Below are positions 7,934 through 15,715 of a stretch of DNA of 64,000 nucleotides, piece by piece; positions within the stretch are counted from its first letter, which is position 1; the number at the start of each line of letters is the position of its first letter. The notes beneath the pieces were generated by a model that saw nothing but the letters and a program-made list of their open reading frames with translations, was not told the DNA's origin and did not search any database. Source of the stretch: Arthrobacter_H rhombi. Its GTDB lineage: Bacteria > Actinomycetota > Actinomycetes > Actinomycetales > Micrococcaceae. Made by a program: the position numbers and the translations under genes. The stretch lies in NCBI RefSeq assembly GCF_039526245.1, contig NZ_BAAAIV010000005.1, positions 62,001 through 126,000 of the forward strand, given 5' to 3'.

Positions 7934-9475
7934 CTACTGGCCCACCGTCGAGTGGCCGGCCGCGAGCCATTCGGCGTACTTGGCCTTCCACCCGGCGTTC
8001 ATCGGGAACAGCCCGTCGACGGCGTGGCCCTGGCGGACCTGCTCGAAGACGTATTCATCCATGCGCTCCTGCTCCAGCGCCTCGTCGGCGACCTGCGCGG
8101 CCATGACCGGCGGGATGACCAGGATGCCGTCGTCGTCGGCGACGATGATGTCGCCCGGTTGCACGGTGGTCCCGCCGCAGGCGACGGTGATATCGGTATC
8201 CCACGGCACATGCTTGCGGCCCAGCACCGCGGGGTGGGATCCGCTGTAGTAGGCGGGGATGTCCAGTGCGGAGACCGCCGTCAGGTCGCGCACTCCGCCG
8301 TCGGTGATGATGGCCGCTGCGCCGCGGACCTGGGCGCGCAGGCCCAGGATGTCGCCCAGGGTGCCGGAGCCCTTCTCGCCGCGGGCCTCCATGACCAGGA
8401 TCTCGCCCTCGTTGATCGAGTCGATCGCCTGCTTCTGGGCGTTGAACCCGCCGCCGTGGGACGTGAAGAGGTCCTCGCGGTTGGGCACGAAGCGCAGCGT
8501 GCGGGCGGTGCCGATGACCTTGCGGCCGGACTTGGTGCCCCGCAGCCCGTCGATCGAGACGTTGTTCAGCCCGTGCTTGCGCAGCGTGGCGGAAATCGTC
8601 GCGGTGGCCACGGCGTTCAGCTTGGCCTTCAGTTCATCGGTGAGCACGACGGCGGTGCCCGGCTGGGCGGCATCGGCTGCCGAGGTGGGGGAGAGGGCGC
8701 CGGCGGCGGAGGCCGCCTCCTCGGAGCCGTAGGCGTCGATCAGGTCGGCGTCGGTCAGGCGGGGCTGGTTCCCGAAGGAGGCCATCGCCGTCGTGCCCTG
8801 GGTGACGGGGGTGGACAGACGACCGGTGGTCAGGCCGGAGGCGGGGTCGTCGACCTCGACCTCGACGGTGTCGCCGGGGACGATGACCGAGGAGCCCGCG
8901 GGGGTGCCGGTGAGGATGACGTCGCCGGGCTGCAGGGTCATCAGCTGGGACAGGTCGGCGACGATGCGCCCGAAGTCGAAGATCAACCCGGCGGTGGTGT
9001 CGTCCTGGACGAGTTCGCCGTTGACCCAGGTGCGCAGGCGCAGGGCCGCGGGGTCCACTGCGGAGGCCGGCAGCAGGGCGGGGCCCATCGGGGTGAAGCC
9101 GTCGCCTGACTTGGAGCGGATGTTCGATCCCTTGTCCGCGTACTTCAGGTCGTAGACGCCCAGGTCGTTGGAGGCGGTGACCCAGCCGACGTGGTGCCAG
9201 GCGTCCTCGGGGGAGACCCGGCGGGCGGTGGTGCCGATGACCAGGGCGACCTCGCCCTCGAAGGCCAGGGCGCGGGTTTCGGCGGGGCGCTCGACGGGGG
9301 TGCCGGAGACCGAGAGCGAGGAGGCGGCCTTCATGAAGTAGGACGGGTGCTCCGGGGTGCGGCCGCGCTGGGCGGCCCGGGACGCGTAGCTGAGGTGGAC
9401 GGCCAGGACCTTTCCGGCGGCGTCCAGCACCGACTGGTCGACCGGTGTAGTGCTGGCTGCGTTGTTCGGCTCCAT
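7934..9475 (-). CDS. Fusion of FAH-family isomerase/decarboxylase (HpaG-like) with RraA/HMG-aldolase-like domain
   Basis: The chosen 513-residue reading starts MEPNNAASTTPVDQSVLDAA. A GTG two codons earlier (9481) is closer to AGGAGG and is an equally good start. Residues about 15-235 are a fumarylacetoacetate-hydrolase fold (FEGEVALVIG, NDLGVYDLKYADKGSNIRSK, GDVILTGTPAGSS). After a linker, residues about 285-513 match the RraA/4-hydroxy-4-methyl-2-oxoglutarate aldolase family (GRKVIGTARTLRF, ALRAQVRGAAAIITDGGVRDL-type text with the Asp/Arg cluster, GDIIVADDDGILVIP). In homoprotocatechuate breakdown these activities would serve the decarboxylation/isomerisation steps and the final pyruvate-forming aldol cleavage. 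First gene of the operon. Confidence 0.85.
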   Translation of the reverse strand: MEPNNAASTTPVDQSVLDAAGKVLAVHLSYASRAAQRGRTPEHPSYFMKAASSLSVSGTPVERPAETRALAFEGEVALVIGTTARRVSPEDAWHHVGWVTASNDLGVYDLKYADKGSNIRSKSGDGFTPMGPALLPASAVDPAALRLRTWVNGELVQDDTTAGLIFDFGRIVADLSQLMTLQPGDVILTGTPAGSSVIVPGDTVEVEVDDPASGLTTGRLSTPVTQGTTAMASFGNQPRLTDADLIDAYGSEEAASAAGALSPTSAADAAQPGTAVVLTDELKAKLNAVATATISATLRKHGLNNVSIDGLRGTKSGRKVIGTARTLRFVPNREDLFTSHGGGFNAQKQAIDSINEGEILVMEARGEKGSGTLGDILGLRAQVRGAAAIITDGGVRDLTAVSALDIPAYYSGSHPAVLGRKHVPWDTDITVACGGTTVQPGDIIVADDDGILVIPPVMAAQVADEALEQERMDEYVFEQVRQGHAVDGLFPMNAGWKAKYAEWLAAGHSTVGQ

Positions 9476-9503
9476 CGCCACGGTTCCTCCTGTGATGTAC
9501 GAA

Positions 9504-9515
9504 ATCGTATACGAT
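9504..9515. promoter_or_regulatory. Candidate GntR/FCD operator at head of hpa operon
   Basis: ATCGTATACGAT is a perfect 12-bp palindrome, about 29 bp upstream of the first hpa-operon ATG. It has the T-n-GT-...-AC-n-A core typical of FadR-type GntR operators. It lies in the divergent gap before the amidase, so both directions could be affected. Confidence 0.65.
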
Positions 9516-9627
9516 CCATCATGCCGTGTGGAGCCGGTCACGTCAAGGGGTGCCACGAAGGGTCCCGGGTGGGCCGGTGCCATACTGGTGGCTACCCCGA
9601 CCCGCAGTCCCCGCCAGGAGGTTCCCC

Positions 9628-10893
9628 ATGCAGGAGATTGGCCCCATCGACCACCCGGAGCCCGGGGTCTGGACCCAGGTGGCCGACGCCTCGCAAGTGG
9701 AGGGGCAGCGGCCGGCCGGCGGGCAGTTCGCGCTCGCGGTGAAGTCCAACATCGCGGTAAGCGGGTTCCGCCGCTCGGCAGGCTGCCAGGGCCTGGATCT
9801 CGGTCCCGAGGACGCGGACGCCCCGGTCGTGGCCGCATTGCGGGAGGCCGGAGCCGTCGTCGTGGGCATCACCAACATGCACGAACTGGCCTTCGGCATC
9901 ACCTCGAACAACGCGGCCTTCGGCCCGGTCCGGAACCCCGTCGATCCCACCCGCGCCGCCGGCGGCTCCTCGGGCGGCAGCGCAGCAGCCGTGGCGCGCG
10001 GAGATGTGCCGGTCGCACTGGGTACCGACACCGGTGGATCGGTGACGATTCCGGCCAGCCTGTGTGGTGTGGTCGGATTCCGTCCCAGTGCCGGCCGATG
10101 GCCCGGAGGCGGTCTGGTCGGCCTGTCGTGGACGCGGGACACCCCCGGCCTGTTCGCGCGCACAGTGGAGGAAATTGAACGTCTCGACGCGGTGATTGCA
10201 CCTCAGAACGACGACGGCGCTGCCCCCTCCCGGCCACGGCTCGGCATTCCAGCAGAACTCGTGGAGGACCTGGACCCGGCCACTGAGGCCGCCTTCGCCG
10301 CTGCCCTGGAACGGTGGGGAGATGCCGTTGAGACAGTGGACCTGGAGCTCGGTCGCGTGCTGGACCTGACGCATGCCGCGGAGATGCCGATCGTGCTGTG
10401 GGAGTCGCACCGCCTGCTCGCCGACGTCGCCGCGAACGCCTTCGGCATGGCCCCCGATGCCGCGTTCGCACGCCTGGTCGAATCCGTGTCCAGTCCCGAC
10501 GTACGTGCCGTCCTCGAGGCCGAACTGGTGCACCCGGTGACTTCGGAGGAATATGCGCGGGCCCAAAGCGAGGTGGCCCGGGCGCGCACGGCCTACGCCG
10601 GGTTGCTCGCCGGGCAGGGCCTGGACGGGCTCGTCTTTCCGGGGACTCCTGCGCCGGCCCCTCCGCTGGGCCAGGATGAGACGGTCGAACACCTCGGTGA
10701 CCAGGTCTCCACCTTCGGCCTCTATACGCGCAACACCGGGCAGGGCACGATTCTGGGAGTGCCCATGCTCACGCTCCCGGGGCCAGTCCCGGACGGCGGA
10801 CTCCCCGTGGGGATCACGCTGCAGGGGCCGCGCTTCGACGACCGCAGGTTGCTGTCCCTGGGGCGACGGCTCGAGGCAGCTGCGGCGCGGTGA
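9628..10893 (+). CDS. Amidase signature-family hydrolase
   Basis: This 421-residue enzyme starts at ATG 9628 behind AGGAGG. It has the Ser-cisSer-Lys triad of the amidase signature family: Lys39 in LAVKSNIAV, the cis-Ser in AAGGSSGGSAAA (114/115) and the nucleophile Ser138 in GTDTGGSVTIPASLCG. The family hydrolyses amides, ureas or carbamates in the cytosol. The C-terminal half is typical in length for short members (AtzF/GatA-like). It is divergent from the hpa operon and followed by a toxin-antitoxin pair. The substrate cannot be read from the sequence, and no partner subunits (GatB/GatC) are adjacent. Confidence 0.85.
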   Translation: MQEIGPIDHPEPGVWTQVADASQVEGQRPAGGQFALAVKSNIAVSGFRRSAGCQGLDLGPEDADAPVVAALREAGAVVVGITNMHELAFGITSNNAAFGPVRNPVDPTRAAGGSSGGSAAAVARGDVPVALGTDTGGSVTIPASLCGVVGFRPSAGRWPGGGLVGLSWTRDTPGLFARTVEEIERLDAVIAPQNDDGAAPSRPRLGIPAELVEDLDPATEAAFAAALERWGDAVETVDLELGRVLDLTHAAEMPIVLWESHRLLADVAANAFGMAPDAAFARLVESVSSPDVRAVLEAELVHPVTSEEYARAQSEVARARTAYAGLLAGQGLDGLVFPGTPAPAPPLGQDETVEHLGDQVSTFGLYTRNTGQGTILGVPMLTLPGPVPDGGLPVGITLQGPRFDDRRLLSLGRRLEAAAAR

Positions 10894-10911
10894 GGTGGGT
10901 ATGACTCAACC

Positions 10912-10929
10912 GTGATGCGTTGTGATGCG
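10912..10929 (+). repeat. Tandem GTGATGCG repeats, candidate antitoxin operator
   Basis: GTGATGCG occurs at 10912-10919 and 10922-10929, exactly one helical turn (10 bp) apart, immediately upstream of the Xre-type antitoxin. Autoregulation by the antitoxin is typical of these modules. The assignment is inference. Confidence 0.4.
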
Positions 10930-10931
10930 AG

Positions 10932-11567
10932 ATGCCTGAGCGTATCATTGGAAGAATGGAAGCCATGGAGCGGAACACCAGCATGGACGTCGTGAGGGAA
11001 CGAGTGTCGCGGGCGTTAGCGCATCGCCACTCCTCGATCTCCGCGGACGTCGTCCTAGACATTTTGGACGAAGCAGTCGGTACATCGGAGACGCTGACGG
11101 CCGGGGAACAGGAGTTCCTCACGGAGCACGCTGGGGCCACGAATGCCGACTTCATGCCGGAGGCAGGACGCCTCACGCGACTGGAGATCACCCAACGACA
11201 GTCAGAGGCCGCGGAACAGATGCGGAGCAGGGCGTTGACGACTTCGGACGTGGCTCGGCTCCTGGACCGGGCGCCGTCGAACGTGCGTCGTTCACTGTCG
11301 ACCGGAAACCTCTATAGCGTAGGTTCCGAGTCGACGAGCAGGGAGCGGCTATTTCCGGAATGGCAGTTCACGCAGGACGCACGGATCATTCCAGGACTTC
11401 GGGAAGTCTTGGAGGCCCTTCCTGATGACTATCACCCCCTAGACGTCGAGGGTTTTATGGTGACTCCCCAAGAAAGTCTGCGGGGACGTTCCCCGGCCGC
11501 GTGGTTGTCCGGAGACGGGGATGTGGAAGCGGTGGTCAGGATCGCCGACGAGCAGGGTTGGGCGTGA
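10932..11567 (+). CDS. Antitoxin of RES-Xre toxin-antitoxin pair
   Basis: The 211-residue protein begins at ATG 10932; ATG 10956, with GGAA just before it, is an alternative that would leave the upstream repeats free. The middle holds an HTH-like stretch (LTTSDVARLLDRAPSNVRRS, about residues 100-120). The C-terminal 60 residues (LDVEGFMVTPQESLRGRSPA, AWLSGDGDVEAVVRIADEQ) match the toxin-binding domain of Xre/MbcA/ParS antitoxins, where the SPxxWL...G text is typical. Its stop overlaps the GTG start of the next gene, the classic antitoxin-toxin order. It should neutralise the RES toxin and repress the operon. Confidence 0.8.
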   Translation: MPERIIGRMEAMERNTSMDVVRERVSRALAHRHSSISADVVLDILDEAVGTSETLTAGEQEFLTEHAGATNADFMPEAGRLTRLEITQRQSEAAEQMRSRALTTSDVARLLDRAPSNVRRSLSTGNLYSVGSESTSRERLFPEWQFTQDARIIPGLREVLEALPDDYHPLDVEGFMVTPQESLRGRSPAAWLSGDGDVEAVVRIADEQGWA

Positions 11568-12187
11568 CAGCCAAGAATCCGCGTCGACCGGATCGGCCAT
11601 TAACGTTGGACGTCGCCGATATCCACCGGTGCTCAGGGCCACTCTGGCGGATTCATCGCTCGGTCGGGACCCACCGGATGGAATGGAACGGACTTCGCGA
11701 GTTTGGCCCGCTTCCTCAGTTTCGATGGGAACCGCACCCCCTGCCGATGCAGAATCACCCCGGGGTGGGCGTTTCCTACACGGCCGCCAACTACGTCACG
11801 GCTTTCGCCGAGGTGTTTCAAGAACGCCGCGCCATCACCCTGACCGAACAGCACGTGTTGGCTGCTTGGTTGCCGTCCCGGACTTTGGAATTGCTCGATC
11901 TCAGCGGGAACTATTGGGCGCTGCATCATGGTGCGTCCGCTTCATTGCCCGGAGCGCCGAAAAGCACCTGCCGAAACTGGGCGGCAACCATCTTCGCCGA
12001 GTTGGGAAGCCAGATCGACGGACTGTATGTTCCGTCGACCGTGACCGGCGATCCCATGGCGGTGTTGTTCGCACGGGCGGCCACCGCCTTTCCCCCGGCT
12101 CCAGGCTTCTCGCGCCCCTTGACGCACGTCTCCGTGGAGAAATTGGCACTTCAGGCTGCAGACACCTTGAGGTGGCCAATCCGCTGA
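11564..12187 (+). CDS. RES-domain toxin (NAD-consuming family)
   Basis: This 207-residue protein starts at GTG 11564, overlapping the antitoxin stop as GTGA. It shows the RES pattern in order: LWRIHRSVG, FGPLPQFRWEPHP, GVGVSYTAANYVTAFAEVF (catalytic Tyr and Glu), an LDL segment, a Trp-containing helix (CRNWAATIF) and DGLYVPSTVTGDPMAVLF. Characterised relatives (MbcT, ParT, Res) degrade or transfer ADP-ribose from NAD+ and stop growth until bound by the antitoxin. Length and order agree with an intact type II module. It ends at a convergent hairpin. Confidence 0.85.
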   Translation: MTAKNPRRPDRPLTLDVADIHRCSGPLWRIHRSVGTHRMEWNGLREFGPLPQFRWEPHPLPMQNHPGVGVSYTAANYVTAFAEVFQERRAITLTEQHVLAAWLPSRTLELLDLSGNYWALHHGASASLPGAPKSTCRNWAATIFAELGSQIDGLYVPSTVTGDPMAVLFARAATAFPPAPGFSRPLTHVSVEKLALQAADTLRWPIR

Positions 12188-12225
12188 GGCCGTGGCCCTA
12201 CCAGGGGTTGCTTTGACATGACGAT

Positions 12226-12253
12226 GAAGACCGCCCCTCGAGGGACGGCCTTC
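12226..12253. terminator. Hairpin between convergent toxin and hydrolase genes
   Basis: The imperfect stem GAAG-a-CCG-c-CCCTC / GAGGG-a-CGG-c-CTTC lies between the toxin stop (12187) and the minus-strand hydrolase stop (12278). It is a probable two-way terminator without a clear T tract. Confidence 0.5.
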
Positions 12254-12277
12254 AAGGAGCACCGGATCAAGGCCGCC

Positions 12278-13117
12278 TCAGCCGTTGATGAACTCCACGG
12301 CGGCCTGCTTGAACGCACGTGAGGTGACCGCGTTGGCGTGGGTGCGCGCCGGCAGGATGAGCTCGCGGACATGCGCGTCCGATCCCTGGTGCCCGCGGGC
12401 CAGTTCCATCAGCGTCGGCAGCGTCTCCGCCAGGTCATCGCGCTCGCCGGCAACCAACAACACAGGCATCGACGGGACGGCCTCCTCGGGGGAGAACGGT
12501 TCGGTCTTGATGGCCTCGACGAGGGAGAGCAGCGAGAACATGTTGTTGGTCGGCACCAGCTGAGCCATGCGCACCAGTTCCGCTGTGGTGGGATCGGCGA
12601 TCGGCTCCCCTCCGGAGAGCTGGGTCTGGGCCGCCTCCAGGTCGAAGGTGGCCAGCGGGTCGGTGCTCGCCGGCCCGCCGAGGACCACCCGGTGCACCAG
12701 CTGTGGCTGTGTTCCTGCGAACTCCCAGCCGAGCCGGGCGCCCAGCGAGTAGCCCAGCACGTCCACCCCGGAGGACGCATCGCCCTCGGTGAGGGGGTGC
12801 ACATGCTGGTCCTGCAGGATCTGCAGCAGCTCGGCACGGATCCGGCTTGGCGTGTACGCGTCCAGGTCATCCGGTGCAGGGCTCAGCCCGTGACCGGGGA
12901 GGTCGACGGCGATGACCTTCCGGCCGGCGTCGTTCAGTGCGGTGATCCAGCCGGTCGCCACCCAGTTCATCTCGGTGGAGGAGGCGAACCCGTGGATGAG
13001 CAACACAGGGCGCGCCCCGGCGTCGTCCTGCGGCGTGAAGATCCGTACGGCGAGCGAGTTGGCGGTGCCCTCGACCCGGTGTTCGGCCTCGTGGTGTGCG
13101 GTTTCGGCCCCGGCCAT
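12278..13117 (-). CDS. Alpha/beta hydrolase-fold protein, possible catalytic part of a split AcoC-type E2
   Basis: The 279-residue protein starts MAGAETAHHEAEHRVEG, with its ATG only 2 bp after the stop of the lipoyl protein. It has a complete alpha/beta hydrolase layout: oxyanion HGFASSTEMN, the nucleophile elbow GYSLGARLGW, an acid in AGERDDLAE and His in PARTHANAVT. Within 2-oxoacid dehydrogenase operons, AcoC of the acetoin dehydrogenase complex fuses an N-terminal lipoyl domain to exactly this fold. Here the two parts are separate genes in the same order. Acyltransferase activity is inference; a free esterase is the alternative. Confidence 0.75.
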   Translation of the reverse strand: MAGAETAHHEAEHRVEGTANSLAVRIFTPQDDAGARPVLLIHGFASSTEMNWVATGWITALNDAGRKVIAVDLPGHGLSPAPDDLDAYTPSRIRAELLQILQDQHVHPLTEGDASSGVDVLGYSLGARLGWEFAGTQPQLVHRVVLGGPASTDPLATFDLEAAQTQLSGGEPIADPTTAELVRMAQLVPTNNMFSLLSLVEAIKTEPFSPEEAVPSMPVLLVAGERDDLAETLPTLMELARGHQGSDAHVRELILPARTHANAVTSRAFKQAAVEFING

Positions 13118-13119
13118 GA

Positions 13120-13449
13120 TCAGTCGTCGTCCAGGTTGGCCGAGAGGCGCACGCGGCGCTTCGGGGCGGTGTCCTGCGGGACGGTGCCGACGATTCCGGC
13201 GCTGTCGTCGGCGACCTCGAAGACGATCAACTCGTCGCCCACGTTGATGGTCTCGCCCGGTTCGCCGTTGATGCGCAGCACCTTGCCGGCCTGCGGGGAG
13301 GGCAGTTCCAGCGAGCTCTTGGTCGTCTCGACCTCCACGAGCGGCTGGTTGCGCTCCACCTGGTCGCCGGGGGCGACGAGCCATTCGAGCACCGTCGCGT
13401 CGATCAGGCCCTCACCGAGGTCCGGAAGCGGGAAGGAAAGTTCAGCCAC
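13120..13449 (-). CDS. Lipoyl-domain-only protein (short E2 component)
   Basis: This 109-residue product starts at GTG 13449, overlapping the E1beta stop by 8 bp, and reads VAELSFPLPDLGEGLIDATV. Residues 1-80 are a biotinyl/lipoyl domain with the lipoylated Lys in VEVETTKSSLELPSP. Only a short charged tail follows. The peripheral-subunit-binding domain and the large acyltransferase core of ordinary E2 proteins (about 400-500 residues in total) are absent. It probably serves as the swinging arm between E1 and the downstream alpha/beta hydrolase protein or an E2 encoded elsewhere. Confidence 0.85.
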   Translation of the reverse strand: MAELSFPLPDLGEGLIDATVLEWLVAPGDQVERNQPLVEVETTKSSLELPSPQAGKVLRINGEPGETINVGDELIVFEVADDSAGIVGTVPQDTAPKRRVRLSANLDDD

Positions 13450-14512
13450 GGCGGTACTCCAATACTCGTTGAATCCCGAAGAGAATGCGGTCGATGTTCG
13501 GCAGGTACTCCGCCTCGAGGCTACCCGAGGGGAACGGCACATCGAAGCCCGTCACGCGCTCGACCGGCGCTTTCAGCGTGCCGAAGCAGGCCTCGGTGAT
13601 GGTCTGCGCGACCTCGGCGCCGAGCCCTGCAGCGCGCGGTGCCTCATGCACGACGACGGCGCGGCGCGTCTTGGACACCGAAGCCGCCAAACCGGCGGCA
13701 TCGATGGGCTTGAGCCAGCGCAGGTCCAGCACCTCGACGTCGATCCCGTCCTCGGCGGCCAGCTCGGCCACCTGCAGGCAGCGGGCGACCATGCCGCCCC
13801 AGGCCACCAGGGTCAGGTGCTTGCCGGGGCGCACGACCACTGAGCCCTCCAGCTCCCCGGGGGTGTCGAAGTCGACGGTGTCCTTCTGCCAATAGCGGGA
13901 CTTCGGCTCCATGAAGACCACCGGGTCCGGGCGCGTCGCCGCGTGGCGCATCAGGTGGTACGCCTGGTGCGGGTTCGATGGGCAGACGACCTTCAGCCCG
14001 GCGACGTGGGCGAAGATGTACTCCAGTGATTCGGAGTGCAGTTCGGGGGACTGGATGCCTCCGAAGCTGGGGATGCGCAGGGTGATCGGCATCGGCAGGG
14101 CGCCGCGGGTGCGGAAGTTCATCCGGGCGATCTGGGTGACGATCTGGTTGATCGCCGGATAGGTGAAGCCGTCGAACTGCACCTCGGGGATCGGGTGGTA
14201 GCCGGCCATGGCCAGCCCGGCAGACATGCCCAGGATGCCGGACTCGGCAAGCGGGGTGTCGAAGACACGGTCGGCGCCGAAGCGCTTTTGCAGGCCGTCG
14301 GTGATGCGGAAGACGCCGCCAAGCTGGCCGACGTCCTCACCGAGGACCACTGCCTTCGGGTTTTCGGCCAGCACGTCGGCCAGAGCGGCGTTGATGGCCT
14401 TGTTCATCGACAGCGTCTCGCTGCCGGTGCGCTGCACGGTGTCCATGGCGTCCCCTGCGGTGGTGGCGGGCGCCGTGCCCGTCGGTTCGATGGTTGCTGT
14501 CGGGTTAGACAT
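13442..14512 (-). CDS. 2-oxoacid dehydrogenase E1 component, beta subunit (branched-chain type)
   Basis: This 356-residue protein is a standard E1beta with a Ser/Thr/Ala-rich extension of about 30 residues. Visible family text includes NPKAVVLGEDVGQLGGVFRI, TPLAESGILGMSAGLAMAGY and PSNPHQAYHLMRHAATRPDP, and the C-terminal domain has LDLRWLKPIDA and VVVHEAPRAAGLG. It forms an alpha2beta2 thiamine-diphosphate E1 with the upstream gene (8-bp overlap at 14505-14512). The neighbouring Lrp regulator suggests branched-chain 2-oxoacids from Val/Leu/Ile as substrate, but pyruvate or acetoin cannot be excluded from sequence alone. Confidence 0.9.
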   Translation of the reverse strand: MSNPTATIEPTGTAPATTAGDAMDTVQRTGSETLSMNKAINAALADVLAENPKAVVLGEDVGQLGGVFRITDGLQKRFGADRVFDTPLAESGILGMSAGLAMAGYHPIPEVQFDGFTYPAINQIVTQIARMNFRTRGALPMPITLRIPSFGGIQSPELHSESLEYIFAHVAGLKVVCPSNPHQAYHLMRHAATRPDPVVFMEPKSRYWQKDTVDFDTPGELEGSVVVRPGKHLTLVAWGGMVARCLQVAELAAEDGIDVEVLDLRWLKPIDAAGLAASVSKTRRAVVVHEAPRAAGLGAEVAQTITEACFGTLKAPVERVTGFDVPFPSGSLEAEYLPNIDRILFGIQRVLEYRRG

Positions 14513-15560
14513 GCTCGGACTCCTCCCGCCACTGCGTGGCCTGCTGCTTCAGGGCCTCGGTCTGCTCCTGGTAGACGTACTCGAACATCTCGGCTCCCGG
14601 GCGAGGACCCTGCGCCTGGACGGCCAGACGCGTCGATTCCTCAAACTCGGCGGCCTCGGCCCAGATGGACTGCACGGCTGCCGTGTCCAGCGTGCCGTCG
14701 GCCAACAGGCGATCGCGCAACGACTCGATCGGGTCGGCGCCGGCATCGCGGCGCTCATCCTCGAGCGTGCGGTAGCGTCCCGGATCATCCGAGGTGGAGT
14801 GCGGTCCGCGGCGGTAGGTCATCGCCTCGACGATCGCCGGGCCCTTCCCGGAGCGGGCATGTTCGACGGCGGCGCGGGTCCCGCGGACCACTGCCTCGAC
14901 GTCGTTTCCGTCCAACCGGATGGCGGGGATCCCGTAGCCGGCACCGCGGGCGGCGACGGAACCGCCGGCGACCTGGGCCTCGGTGGGCACCGAGATGGCC
15001 CAGCCGTTGTTCTGCACGAAGAACACGACGGGGGTCTTGAAGATCCCTGCGAAGTTCATGGCCTCGTGGATGTCGCCCTGCGAGGAGGCGCCATCGCCGA
15101 GGAAGATCAGAGCGGTGGGCAGGTCGGTTTCCGGACGGCCCTCGCGGATGGCGTCGAGCCGCTGGCCGTGGCCCCATCCGACGGCGTGCAGCGCCGAGCC
15201 GGCGATGACCGTCTGGATCGGGGTGAACCGGTACTTCGTCGCGTCGTACAGGCCGCCGTTCCAGGTGGCCTTGTGGGTCGCCATGAATTCTGGCATGTCC
15301 ACGCCGGCTGCCAGGGCGGCGCCCATTTCGCGGTAGGTCGGGAAGACGAAGTCGCGGTCCATGTCCATGGCGCGGACGCTGCCGACCTGGGCCGCCTCCT
15401 GGCCCTGCATGGGGGCGTAGCCGGGCAGGATGCCCTGGCGCTGCCAGGCGATGGCGGAGGTGTCCAGGTGGCGGACCTTCGTCATGAGGCGGTACAGCTC
15501 GACCAGGTCGTCGGCGGCCAGCGCCTCCGGGTGTGGCTCAAGCCGGGGTGCTTCGGTCAT
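14505..15560 (-). CDS. 2-oxoacid dehydrogenase E1 component, alpha subunit
   Basis: The 351-residue E1alpha carries the thiamine-diphosphate motif from IFLGDGASSQGDIHEAMNFA to VVFFVQNNGWAISVP. It also has the phosphorylation-loop region YRRGPHSTSDDPGRYR, which is typical of branched-chain and Gram-positive pyruvate dehydrogenases. GGGAG lies before ATG 15560. It is the first gene of a four-gene minus-strand operon (E1alpha, E1beta, lipoyl protein, alpha/beta hydrolase). No E3 (dihydrolipoamide dehydrogenase) gene is present, so E3 would come from another locus. The divergent Lrp-type gene is the likely regulator. Confidence 0.9.
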   Translation of the reverse strand: MTEAPRLEPHPEALAADDLVELYRLMTKVRHLDTSAIAWQRQGILPGYAPMQGQEAAQVGSVRAMDMDRDFVFPTYREMGAALAAGVDMPEFMATHKATWNGGLYDATKYRFTPIQTVIAGSALHAVGWGHGQRLDAIREGRPETDLPTALIFLGDGASSQGDIHEAMNFAGIFKTPVVFFVQNNGWAISVPTEAQVAGGSVAARGAGYGIPAIRLDGNDVEAVVRGTRAAVEHARSGKGPAIVEAMTYRRGPHSTSDDPGRYRTLEDERRDAGADPIESLRDRLLADGTLDTAAVQSIWAEAAEFEESTRLAVQAQGPRPGAEMFEYVYQEQTEALKQQATQWREESEHV

Positions 15561-15623
15561 GTTCGGCTCCCAGTAGTTCGGATGGATCTTCTGGGTGTGA
15601 CGGTAGTTACCCGCCGGAATCTG

Positions 15624-15654
15624 TGCAATCTCCCGCCGAAGGGTGCTGCAATCT
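15624..15654. promoter_or_regulatory. Repeated TGCAATCT in the divergent E1alpha/lrp control region
   Basis: TGCAATCT occurs at 15624-15631 and again at 15647-15654 within the 155-bp gap between the two divergent genes. Lrp/AsnC regulators bind repeated sites upstream of their own gene and the divergent target, so these repeats are candidate half-sites. No other support. Confidence 0.35.
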
Positions 15655-15715
15655 GCACATTGTGTCTATGCTGAACGACATAGCACCATACAAACTGTTA
15701 GGCATCGAGGACGGC

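Noticed and set aside
12338..13843. 501-codon plus-strand frame opposite the hydrolase, lipoyl and E1beta genes
   Set aside because: It crosses three well-supported genes and reads as low-complexity text without a domain.
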